Of a stretch of DNA of 64,000 nt, positions 11,011-21,046 are shown in pieces. The notes beneath the pieces are model-generated. The model did not search any database, had not been told where the DNA came from, and was given only the letters and a program-made list of their open reading frames with translations. Position 1 is the first letter of the stretch; each line of letters begins with the position of its first letter. The translations under genes and the position numbers were made by a program. This DNA is from Apiotrichum sp. Y4204 (taxonomy: Eukaryota; Basidiomycota; Tremellomycetes; Trichosporonales; Trichosporonaceae), in assembly GCA_025531455.1 (NCBI GenBank), contig JAMYHL010000062.1:124001-188000 (forward strand), written 5' to 3'.

Positions 11011-12352
11011 GGTGGCGGTGGGTATTACGAGGTTACTGTGGGGCCGACTTGTCGTGGAACACTAACACCAAAGATTAGGTATAACGAGTCGCTACTGATA
11101 TGCTTTTGCTGGAATCTCACAAGACTTCAAGCATTCTCAATGCTTTTATGTACGCCCAACACTCCGAGCTCCATCTCATACCAAGCTAATGGGGCCTGCT
11201 AGCCCTCACGGCGACCACCGCGGTGACGGCGATTTCTGCAGTTATCCACACTTTGCCGCCTCGAGCCGGCACGGCCCCAGGCATCCGAGCTACCCCCGTG
11301 TGCCTCCACGGATCCCCGCGCAGGGATATCCACTGGCTGGCCGGATCAGTATCCCGTCCAGTTATTTGAATCAACGTGGATCGTGGACCCCGCAAGGCCG
11401 CAGACCGCAGGTCCCGCAGGCTGCAGGTCCGTGGCGGAAAATCGGAAAACTGCCACACAACCGTATCTTGGTTTAACCACAGGCTCACCACAAGCCCACA
11501 ACAGGCGTTTCGGCCGCGCGTCCGTCCGCCTGACAGCGCTATCATTGGCCAAAGGCCAAAGACTGATGGCACTGAGAGTTACCGCCGGCGACCACAGCTC
11601 GCGGAGACGCCGCCACCGCTGACTAACTTCGACGCCGGCGGCAAGGTCCCCGAACATGCCGACGGCGGAGCACGTGGGCCACGCCATCGGGACACGAGGA
11701 CATGGGGGATTCCAGTTCCCGGTTCCCGTAATCTAGATGAATGGTTTGCTGACTTTTTCCTTTCCCCAATAATCGCGGTCGCCCGCGTTGCGGCAAACAG
11801 ACGTACGTGTTATTCCCGACTGAAATATAAAATATGTCAGCCAATATTGCCGAGCAGATGGCCGATTGTGCTAGACGCGCAGCAGACGAGATAGACGATC
11901 AGCGATGGACTTAGCTAACGCGTCGAGCTGCGAGAACATACAGTACGTGCACGGAGTGATTGGAAACTCTCATGTGCTCTAACTCCATGAGCTGGAGTCG
12001 GAAATGCCAGAGAGAAGCCGCACAGGCTGTGAAAATCTGTCTTCCAGTGCCCTGCAGCTGCGATCTGATGGTGACCATGATGTAGCAAGACGCCCATCTT
12101 GTGATGGCCTGCCCTACTCCACGTTATGTTCCACCGCCGAGGCGGAAGAACAAGATCTCTGTGGCACATGAAATTTGTTTCGCTCGATAACTATAGCTGC
12201 TGTGAAAATCAACCAGTCTATGGCAGGTTGCTGCGGTCACATCCAGAGACGCACAAGATGCACATCATGAGTCTCTCACAAACCAAAGTGTACATTTTGC
12301 TACTGAATCACGATCCCGAATTATCTATGTACATTCCCGACGAAGACGCGCT
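11011..12352. other. Intergenic, no gene recognised
   Basis: 1.3 kb upstream of the sugar porter and downstream of fumarylacetoacetase. One plus-strand frame of 172 codons (11376-11894) has no recognisable content and is crossed by antisense frames of equal quality. Confidence 0.5.
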
Positions 12353-13707
12353 CTAAACCTTGGCGGGGAGGACGGTGCCCTCGCACTCGCCAAAGCCGAT
12401 TGCGTACTTTCCGTCCGGGGCCATGACCTTTGCAGAGATGCGGACCGAGTCGCCGTCGCGGAGCCAGAGCATGTCCTTGCGGGTGTCGTCGAGCTCAAAG
12501 GGCTCGCGGCCGAGGCGGGAGCGCTCGAGGAGCGATCCCAGGCCCTCGGGGTTGGGCGCCGAGAGCGTACCCGAGCCGATCATGTCGGACGGGCGGATCG
12601 GGCACCCGGTCGACGAGTGGTGCGCGAACATCTGCGCAAAGGTGTAGTACATGTGCTGCATGGAGGACGTGGCGACGTGCGCGTACTTGTTGCTCTCCTG
12701 GGTCTTGATGTCAAGCTCGAGGGGGACGGCGTAGCCAAAGCCCTCGGGGTCGTCGAGGTAGGGGAGGAGGGCCGGGTCGTGGTCGTACTGCTTCGAGTGG
12801 AAGGGCTTGAGGGCATCGGGGCTGACGACCCATGGCGCGATGGTGGTGCAGAAGTTCTTGGAGAGGAACGGGCCGAGGGGGACATACTCCCATGTCTGGA
12901 TGTCGCGGGCGGACCAGTCGTTCATGAGCACGAATCCAAAGATCTGCTTGCGCGCCTCAGAAGCGGTAAGGCGCTCGCCGAGCTCGGTCTCCTTTCCGCC
13001 AAAGATACAGCCAATCTCGAGCTCGTAGTCGAGGCGGCGGCACGGCGCCCAGATCGGCTGCTTGTCTCCGGGCTTCTCGAGGATCTGGCCCACGGGGCGG
13101 CGGAACGGCGTCCCCGAAACGACAATCGACGACGCGCGCCCGTGGTATCCGACAGGCAGGTGCTTCCAGTTGGGCTGGAGCGCATTCTCGGGTCCGCGGA
13201 TAAGCACGCCGGCGTTGAACGCGTGCTCGTACGACGCGTAAAAGTCCGTGTAGTCGCCTACGCGGACGGGCATGTGCATCTTGGTGGTGTCGGCCGTGCG
13301 CGAGACGAAGAGCGAGTCGCGGTCGGAGGCCTTGGCCAGCGGCGAGTCGGCGGACAGCAGCTTGGTCAGGAAGGCGCGGAAGCCGGCCCACTCCTTCGGA
13401 TCACGGGCGACATAGGCGTCGAGGTTGGACTGCGGTGTGAGTATTATTCTGCCTTCATCATCGCCGTTCTCACGGCCAGCAGCTGGAGCTACACTCCTCG
13501 TCCGGATCAGCTACTCACAGTCTGGAAGACCTCGGCGGGGACAGGGGAGCCCTTGTAGTGCTCCGAGCGGGAGAGGGCATCGAGGTCGAGGATCGAGTCG
13601 CCGATAGCGACACCAGGGCGCGGCTTGCGGTCCGGGGTCGAGAACACGCCCGTCGGGAGGTTCTCGATCGGGAACGGGTGGTCGGCGGGGTACTGGATGA
13701 ACGACAT
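12353..13707 (-). CDS. fahA: Fumarylacetoacetase
   Basis: Two exons: 13707-13519 and 13429-12353, intron 89 nt, 421 aa, close to the usual 420 or so. It hydrolyses fumarylacetoacetate to fumarate and acetoacetate, the last step of homogentisate (tyrosine/phenylalanine) breakdown, in the cytosol. The catalytic core is plain: [18 protein letters not shown] with the metal aspartate and catalytic histidine, the ELE metal pair in [13 protein letters not shown], and [20 protein letters not shown] with the third metal aspartate. The N-terminal barrel domain is in exon 1 ([20 protein letters not shown]). A TTTAAA-like box lies about 70 bp upstream on this strand (near 13772-13780). It is the first of three consecutive minus-strand genes for the homogentisate pathway. 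Symbol by analogy with Aspergillus fahA. Confidence 0.95.
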
Positions 13708-14427
13708 TGTGCGTGGGGAGTGTGTGGGGGTGAGGGAGGGAGGAACAGTGAGAGTAACTTGTCGAAGGGGGTTTTAAAGACCGGATAAGATGAATGAGAT
13801 GGAGATGGATGAGAGGGATGTAGCGTTCGGGGGCAATACTTGGATATCTCGCCCACCACGTCCTCGGCTCGTCGATGAGCAGTTCGCACGGCCAAGCGAT
13901 CTGACGCTGGTGACGCAAAGTAGGGGACCAAGTGGTAGTAACCGGGAGAAACAAGCCGCGGGAAAACCAACCGTAATCGGGGGGCGTTTTGCCTCGGTTG
14001 ACACGATGGGGACCTGGAATGTTGGTTGACGCGCGGGGTGCTCACGGCCGTGCGTGCTCACGGACGCGACAGAGTTGCGAGTGGGTACCGACAGAAGAGA
14101 GCAAGTCGGAGATCGGAGAACAGGCTGGAACAACATGTACAGTACATGCTCGACGGCCGCTCTCTGATGAAGAGCATTATCTGATGCTGTGGTGAGGCGT
14201 TGATAGCCGAGGACAAGCCGATGAATAGCCGGATTTGGCCGACACGAATCTGTACAACCACAAGTCGCTCCCTGCCATCACATCTCGTTCTCAAGTGTCT
14301 GTTTCTGCAAACCTCGACGGTCACTAATCAAATACATGCGTGTCCAATACCCAATAACCAGCAGCTCCGCAAGCACACACGCAGCAGTAATGGCATCGCA
14401 CAACACCCCGGTCTAGTATAATACAAT
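13708..14427. other. Intergenic between fumarylacetoacetase and maleylacetoacetate isomerase
   Basis: 720 bp forming the fumarylacetoacetase promoter and the isomerase 3' end. A TTTAAA-type element lies at about 13772-13780 (minus sense). No further gene seen. Confidence 0.5.
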
Positions 14428-15196
14428 CTACTCGCGGAACTCGGCGGGCGTGTCGTGCTGGTGCTTCCAGTCGGCTGCAACAAACTGGGGCAGCGCCGAG
14501 ATGTGCTTGAACACGCCCGCAACGGCAGGGAACTGTGGGAGAATGTCGGGGCAGAAGCTGGGTATTAGCATACGTATACGGGCCATGTCACCATCTCAAT
14601 CTTACCGGAGCACGGTGCCCATCTGAGTCGCGAGCGCAACGTCGGCCATCGTCACCGAGTCGCCGTAGCAGAACTTGCCCGAGGTCGAGTTGGTCTTAAT
14701 CATCGCCTCGAGCGCTGGCGTCAGCTGTGTCACTCCGAGTTCACCCACCAGTCAGATATTGCGTCGACGACTCGAGCGCCCACTCTCCGGCATCCACGCC
14801 ACGCGCCTTGACCTTGTTGAGTGTTCCCATAGTAAGCATGGGGAAGAGATCGCCAATGATGAGGTCCACAAAGCTGCGGACAATCCCCCTCGCGCGCAGA
14901 TCGCGGGGGAGGAGGTATCCGACGGGCGAGGCCTCACCGAACCGCTCATCAAGATACTCCATAATCGCGATGCACTGCGAGAGCGCCCACTGGCTCCCGT
15001 CCGCCTCGTTGACCACGAGCGTCGGCAGCGTCTGGGCCGGGTTCAGCGCGGTGTACTCCGCCGTCTTCTGCTCCGCCTTGAGCAGGTGGATCGAAATGTC
15101 CTTGCGCGGGATGTTGTGCAGCTCCATGACCGTGCGCACGCGCGCCGACGCCGACGAGCGGAAGTAGCCGTACAGGGTGAACTCGGGGGTCGTCAT
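14428..15196 (-). CDS. maiA: Maleylacetoacetate isomerase (zeta-class GST)
   Basis: Three exons: 15196-14749, 14714-14606, 14557-14428; introns of 34 and 48 nt; 228 aa, the usual length. It isomerises maleylacetoacetate to fumarylacetoacetate with glutathione, between homogentisate dioxygenase and fumarylacetoacetase. The GST fold is visible: the catalytic SSASARVR loop near residues 14-21 (zeta-class SSxxSxRVR), the cis-proline LPTLV, and a glutathione-site LSQCIAIMEYL. The all-alpha C-terminal domain ends with ADVALATQMGTV and a final exon FCPDILPQFPAV. The first intron has two nearby AGs; the one giving TQYLTALEAM keeps frame and family spacing. A TTATAA-like box lies near 15258-15268 on this strand. 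Symbol by analogy with Aspergillus maiA. Confidence 0.93.
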
Positions 15197-16095
15197 GGTG
15201 TGTTGGGGGTCGAGGGGGGTCGAGAGGCAGTCGGGGAACGCGCCCCACCAGCTTGGAGATTATAAAGCCACGCAATGGCGCAATGCAGTAGTCCTCGCAG
15301 TGGCGGTTGCCATCTTCCGACTTGCCAGGTTGCCAGGTGGGTAGTGGGCCTCGTTGCTAGACTGGTAGCCGCGGCTGAACCGCCGGTTGAACCAAGCGTT
15401 ATCACAACCGAGCACATTCCGCCGTTGCCGTGGTTGGCTCGATCCACAGCCGCAGCTGTCGGTCTATTAGGGTCAGATGACGCGGTTGGGGGCATGCAGC
15501 TCCCAGTAGTGTTGCAATATTCAGATGCACGAGTCCTCTCTGATCGATCTGGGGTCCGACACTACTAGTTGTACATACCTACTTCAGAAGCCCGACGAGG
15601 TCTCGGCTGCGGTGCTGAAACGACGGCAGGGAATGGCGCCAGTTCCCCGGAACTGCCACGGCCGATGTTGCGTTCCACAACAGCCGGTTTAGACTGCCAA
15701 GCGTTCACAGTTGCACAGTTCGCGAGGTCGTACGGTTTGTGGGCTACGGGAATGCAGTGTGTGCGGTGGTGTCACAGTTGTATCCACCTGTGAACTGCAG
15801 CCTCCTCTTCCTGCTACACAGGAAACGTCACTTTTGCTTTCACTGGCAGGTATGAAACTCCCTCAGCATATCCGAAGGTGAACAAGCAAGCAATCATGCT
15901 ATTGCTGCTGCGATCAGTCTTGTGCCAGATGTGTCCTTGGGTCCCGAGCCTGCTAGATATTCCGGTACCCAAATAATTCATCGAGATTTATGCACACTCG
16001 CCTGCACTGCAAGGCTTCTACTCCTGCTACGTGATACGTGATACAACTCAAGCTCGCTGATCGTCGATTTTTTCTGTTTTGTCGGCCGCACACGT
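15197..16095. other. Intergenic between isomerase and homogentisate dioxygenase
   Basis: 900 bp holding the isomerase promoter (right of 15196) and the dioxygenase trailer. No gene recognised. Confidence 0.5.
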
Positions 16096-17498
16096 CTACT
16101 TGAGGTCCTTTGCAATCTTGTCGAGGCCCTGCCACGCCTTCCAGTAGTCCTGCTGCAGCTTGCCCGACTCCTGGATTGCCCACTTTGTTGTGGCGATCTG
16201 ATACGCCGACTCGAACATGAACGCCATCGATCCCTCGCCAACCTTGTGCGGGGCGAGCTTGGCGTTGGTCGCCTTGGTAAAGGTCTCGGCGTCGGGGCCG
16301 TGGGCGGTGTTCATGTTGTGCAGAGACGCGCCGCCGGGGAGGAAGCCTTCGGCCTTGGCATCGTACGTGCCGCAGATGTTTCCCATAAACTCGGACATGA
16401 CGTTGCGGTGGAACCAGGGCGGGCGGAAGGTGTCCTCGCCGACGAGCCAGCGCGGCGGGAAGATGACAAAGTCGGCAACGGCCGTGCCGGGGGTGTCGGA
16501 CGGCGCGGTGAGGACGGTGTAGATGGAGGGGTCGGGGTGGTCGTACGAGATGGTGCCGATCGTGTTGAACTTGGACAGGTCGTAGCGGTAGGGAATGTAC
16601 GAGCCCGTAAAGGCAACGACGTCGTACGGCGAGTGGTTCTGCTTGTAGGAGAAGAACTTGCCGATAAACTTGTTGACAATGGTCCACTCGGCGTCCTCGT
16701 CCTCAAACGCCGCGGTGGGGGTCTGGAAGTCGCGGGCGTTGGCGAGACCGTTCGAGCCGATCGGGCCGAGCTCGGGAAGCTCAAAGTGTCCCTTGTAGAG
16801 CTCGAGGACGTAGCCGCGTGCCGGCTCGTTGTCCGTCTTGTTCACCTCGGCGACGGAGAACTTGAGGCCGCGCTGCACGACCGCAATGTGCAGGGGTGGA
16901 ACGTAAAGCTTGCCAAACTCGGTGGTGATCAGCAGGTCGCCCTTGACGGGGACGAAGAGGAAGTCGCCGTCCGAGTTGTAGAACGACTTTTTGTCCATGT
17001 CCTTTGAAAAGTTGTAGACGTGGATAGCGAGGCCATTCTTGCACTGGGTGTCGCCCGCGCCGCCCATCGTGGTGAGGCCGTCGACAAAGTCGGCATTCTC
17101 ACACCCGGAAATCAGGAGCGGGTCCCAGCGGAGCTGCTGGGGGGTAACATCGATATCGGGGGAGAAGGCGTGGAACGACGACGCGACGCGCTTGGCACCC
17201 TCGTACGGGGAGAAGGGGTGGTGCTGGACCGAGGGGCGGAGCTGGCGGGTCAGCGACTGCACCCACCCATAGAGTCAGTACTCACGCGGTAGACCCAGGC
17301 GCGCTGGTTCCTGTGGCGGGGGGCGGTGAAGGCGGTGCCCGAGATGCACTCGGTGTAGAGGTTGAGCGCGTGCTTCTGCGGGTTGAAGCCGACTTTGGGA
17401 AGGCCGTTGGGGACGGCCTCGGACTCGACGTGGTTACCAAAGCCCGAGTTGTACTTGAGCGACTCGGGGTCGAACTTGGTAGCTCCGTTGCTGGACAT
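16096..17498 (-). CDS. hmgA: Homogentisate 1,2-dioxygenase
   Basis: Two exons: 17498-17286 and 17241-16096, giving 452 aa. It opens the ring of homogentisate to maleylacetoacetate using Fe(II) and O2. The iron ligands are visible in PPWFHRNVMSEFMG (His and Glu) and in the HGPD segment after SLHNMNTA. The N-terminus YNSGFGNHVESEAVPNGLP is typical. Splicing is ambiguous: an AG after 29 nt would add five residues, whereas the AG after 44 nt gives NQRAWVYRLRPSVQHHPF, which fits the family alignment better, so I chose it. The gene is minus-strand like the two following pathway genes and is divergent from the P450 gene. A TATAAG-like box lies near 17564-17572 on this strand. Symbol by analogy with Aspergillus hmgA. 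Confidence 0.95.
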
Positions 17499-18854
17499 GA
17501 TGGAAGAGGAAGATGGGAGGATGCGTTAGTGGCGAGGAGCTGGAATCACGTTGCCGACGGTCTCTTATATGATGTGTTACTCTGTGGAAAGTGCGGCAAG
17601 TTGTCGACTGCAGGATGGTTGTTGCGGTGACCAGATGAAGTGTGCAGAATGCAGCAACGTGATAAGACCGAGCCGTGTCGTCGGCCGCAACAAGCGATGC
17701 GTCACAGACATTCTTTTGTTGTCCTTTTTCCCACTGCGTTTGAGATGAGGCGGGTCCTCTACACCGCTGGGCGCTGCACAAACAAAGTGCGCAGGGCAAG
17801 GCACTCAGCCAAGGCGTCAATCAGAAGGCGACGGTCAAAGGATATCGTGGTTGCCCATCTTCCGCAAGAGCGAGAGAGTGAGAGATGAGATGGTTGTGCC
17901 GGGCGATGAGATAATAAACTGGTTTAGCCGCCACCTCGGCAAAGTCACAAGTCTCTCTCTCTGTCCAGTACACACACACTCTCCCCTTATCCGTTGTTGT
18001 CATGGTACTGATCACGGCTCATTCAACATTGACACTCCTGCACGTACCCAATCGCACATGGCTTGCAGCTTGACAGAGGTAAAGTGTGGTTGTAACCGTC
18101 GCTCGCCTGTCCCTGCATCCAGCCCCAGACCGCGTCCGATGGCCCCACACGCCGCCAGGTCCGCCCTGCCATCGCGCACAGCTGGGGCCCAGACGTTGGT
18201 CTGGGGGAAATGGTAGTCGCTTTCCACCCATCTCATCCTGCTTCTTCCCGGGGTCACCTGAGGCATGTGGTCCTGGTCCTTGTGTCCTCCTGCACTGCCT
18301 GGCCTTTCGGGGTTCCTGGCCATGCTGACCATGCTGGTCACCTGGCATTCGCTGAACCGAGGGGGGAATAACCCTACTCTGCTCTGCTCTGCTCTACAGC
18401 GAGCGGGGCATGCCGTCGTGCCGTGCGCAGTGCCGCCTCGTGCCGTACGTGCCGTGCGTGCCGGTTGCGTGCGAAACAAGAGTTCCCATTCCTGCAGAGC
18501 TGGGGGGAGAGCTGAGCAACACGAGCGCCCCAGAGCAGCGAGGCTAGAGAGCAGTGACAAGTCCCCAGCCACCACACCTTGCCTTGAGGCTTTGCAGGGG
18601 CTTGGCGGTCGGTCGTCCATGTTCCGGAGGCGTGATCGACTAGGTCACTATCATAGCTGGCGACCTATCCCGCTGGCCGCGTTGCAAAGCCGTCGAAGCG
18701 AACCGATGCGCGGCCGTTAACGCGCGAGTGTTGACAACGGCAAAAGCAGGTCCACCTCTCGATCAGTATATAAACCACACGGACAGGTGTTCCTTTATCG
18801 AACATATCCCTCAACGGTCTTTGATCTCCCCAAGCAACCTCATAGATCTCCACC
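17499..18854. promoter_or_regulatory. Shared divergent control region of homogentisate dioxygenase and the CYP504-like P450
   Basis: 1.36 kb between two divergent pathway genes with no convincing ORF. TATA-like boxes lie at both ends (about 17564-17572 on minus, 18765-18772 on plus). A CTCTG run lies near 18377-18395. CGG/CCG triplets are frequent, but a specific regulator site cannot be assigned by eye. Confidence 0.45.
18765..18772 (+). promoter_or_regulatory. TATA box of the CYP504-like gene
   Basis: TATATAAA about 85 bp upstream of the ATG at 18855. Confidence 0.65.
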
Positions 18855-20496
18855 ATGGGCTCGTCTTCTGTCGACATCAACGCCATTCCCATGCCGTACC
18901 TCGTGGCCGCCGCGGTCGTGGCGGTCCTCGCGGTAAAGTACTATCTCTACGTCAAGGGCAAGGTCCACCTCCCGGGACCGTTGCCGCTCCCCATCGTCGG
19001 CAACCTCCCCTACCTCGGTCGCGTGAGTTTTGATACAGGAGTGACCCCGGAGTCGGAACCACTTGGGCTAACAACCTCAGGACGCGGCCCTCACGTTCCA
19101 CGAGTGGTCCAAGACGTACGGCGATGTCTTCAAGGTGACGCTCGGCGAGCGCGAGGTCGTCATCATCAACTCGGCCCAGGCAACCAAGGAGCTGCTCTCC
19201 GACCAGGGCGGCGCATACATGTCCCGTCCCCTCTTCCACAACTACCACTCGGTCCTCTCTTCTTCGGCCGGTATGACTATTGGAACCTCGCCGTGGGACG
19301 AGTCGTGCAAGCGCAAGCGCAAGGCCGCCGCCACCGCACTGAACAAGACCAACGTTCAGGCTTACGTCCCCATCATTGAGCGCGAGACCCTTGCCCTCGT
19401 CGAAGACCTCTACGTCAACGGCAAGGGCGGAAAGCTCGAGGTTGACCCGGCCACCTACATGTCCCGCTTTGCCCTCAACACCTCGCTTTCGGTCAACTAC
19501 GGCTGCCGCCTCGATGGTCTCGGAGATGAGCTCCTCAGCGAGATCATCAGCACCGAGTCGGGCGTTTCCGACATCCGCTCCGTCACCTCTGCCTGGTCCG
19601 ACTACGTCCCCATCCTCCGCTACCTCCCTAAGAGCGCCTCCAAGGCCGAGGACATCCGCAAGCGCCGCGACAGGTACATGGGTCTGCTGCTCGACGACCT
19701 CAAGGACCGTATCGCCAAGCGCACCGACGTGCCCTGCATCACTGGCTCGATTCTCAAGGACCCCGAGGCCAATGTCTCGCCGCTCGAGCTCTCGTCCATC
19801 TGTCTCTCAATGGTCTCGGCTGGTCTCGACACACTCGGCAACACCCTCATCTGGACTGTCGGCTTCCTCGCGCAGCACCCCGAGATCTGGGAGAAGTGCT
19901 ACCAGGAGGTCGTCGAGATCTACGGCGACGAGGTTCCCGACATTGACTCCGAGGCCGTCGAGTACGTCACCGCCACCTACCGCGAGGCCCTCCGCTACTT
20001 CTCGGTCCTCAAGCTTTCCCTCCCGCGCGCAACCCTCACCGACTCGGAGTACCGCGGCGTCACCATCCCGAGCGGCACGACCGTCTTCCTGAACGCGTGG
20101 GGCGTGCACCACGACCGCAGGCGCTACGGCGACGTCGAAAACTTCCGCCCCGAGCGCTTCCTCAAGGCAAAGGAGGACATGAACACGCAGACCCACTACT
20201 CGTTTGGCGCCGGACGCCGCATGTGCGCCGGAACCCACCTCGCCAACCGCGAAATGTACTCTGCCGTCGCCAAGATGGTCTACTTTTTCAAGCTCGTGCC
20301 CGGAGACGTCCCCTACGACATGGAGCCCGCCACCGCCACTGCCAACCCGACCGGTCTGTCCTCCAAGCCGTACGCGTACAAGATGCGCTTTGTTGCCCGC
20401 GACCCGGCCGCCCTCGAGGCGTGGATCCAGGACGAGAAGAACCGTAACGACCTCAAGGTCGCTGATAGCCTCGGCGCCAAGCCCGCCCTGGCGTAA
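18855..20496 (+). CDS. Cytochrome P450, CYP504-like (phenylacetate hydroxylase type)
   Basis: Two exons: 18855-19022 and 19081-20496, intron 58 nt, 527 aa. An N-terminal membrane anchor (about residues 14-35) is followed by the proline hinge LPGPLPLPIVGN. P450 motifs are complete: I-helix SAGLDT, the K-helix ExxR in YREALR, and the heme loop FGAGRRMCAG with the cysteine ligand. The stretches SLPRATLTDSEYRGVTIPSGTTVFLNAWG and GRRMCAGTHLANREMY recall Aspergillus PhacA/PhacB (CYP504 family), which hydroxylate phenylacetate and hydroxyphenylacetate on the way to homogentisate. The assignment rests on remembered family features and on context: it is divergent from homogentisate dioxygenase and beside the fah and mai genes. 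It should act at the ER membrane with a P450 reductase. CYP504A versus CYP504B activity cannot be told apart here. Confidence 0.8.
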
Positions 20497-21046
20497 AAAG
20501 CATCTACAGTAGTTGCATAGTTGTGTGTGGTGTAGCACAAGTGTGAGGAGATTCAGTCGCAGCAGTTAGCAGTTCTCAATGCATAAGATGGCAGTCACCT
20601 GGGCAGTCACCATTGGACGTCACCGTTAGACGGTTGTTGCAGGTGGGCAATCGCAATCTCGCTATACTGCCGACACCCTGTCTTCTAGACTGTGTTAGTG
20701 CTCGTAGTGTTCGGAGGTTCCGAGGTATGCGAAGAGTCGAAAAAGTCACCAAGCAAATCAGCAGAGTAGTGATGCAGTCCACTACCAGGTAGTAACCGCG
20801 GCCAAGGTACTAACGCGCTCCGAGCCCCATTCCACCACCCTCATTCTCCCTCCCTGCCCCGCTCCGTAGCCGATGGCAAGGTGGTAGCGAACGTGTGGGC
20901 TGATCAGCTACGCTTGGTGATAGGCACACTTACTGCGTGCCCACCACCGCTTGTCGGTTGTACATTAGAGGTTACATACAGCTCGCTATCTCTAGTACAA
21001 TTTCTCCGTGCGACGAGCGGATATGTCATCCGACGCAACCCACGCT
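20497..21046. other. Intergenic between convergent P450 and regulator genes
   Basis: 550 bp of 3' trailer sequence for both genes. No further gene seen. Confidence 0.5.

Noticed and set aside
11376..11894. 172-codon plus-strand frame
   Set aside because: No recognisable content and equal-quality antisense frames.
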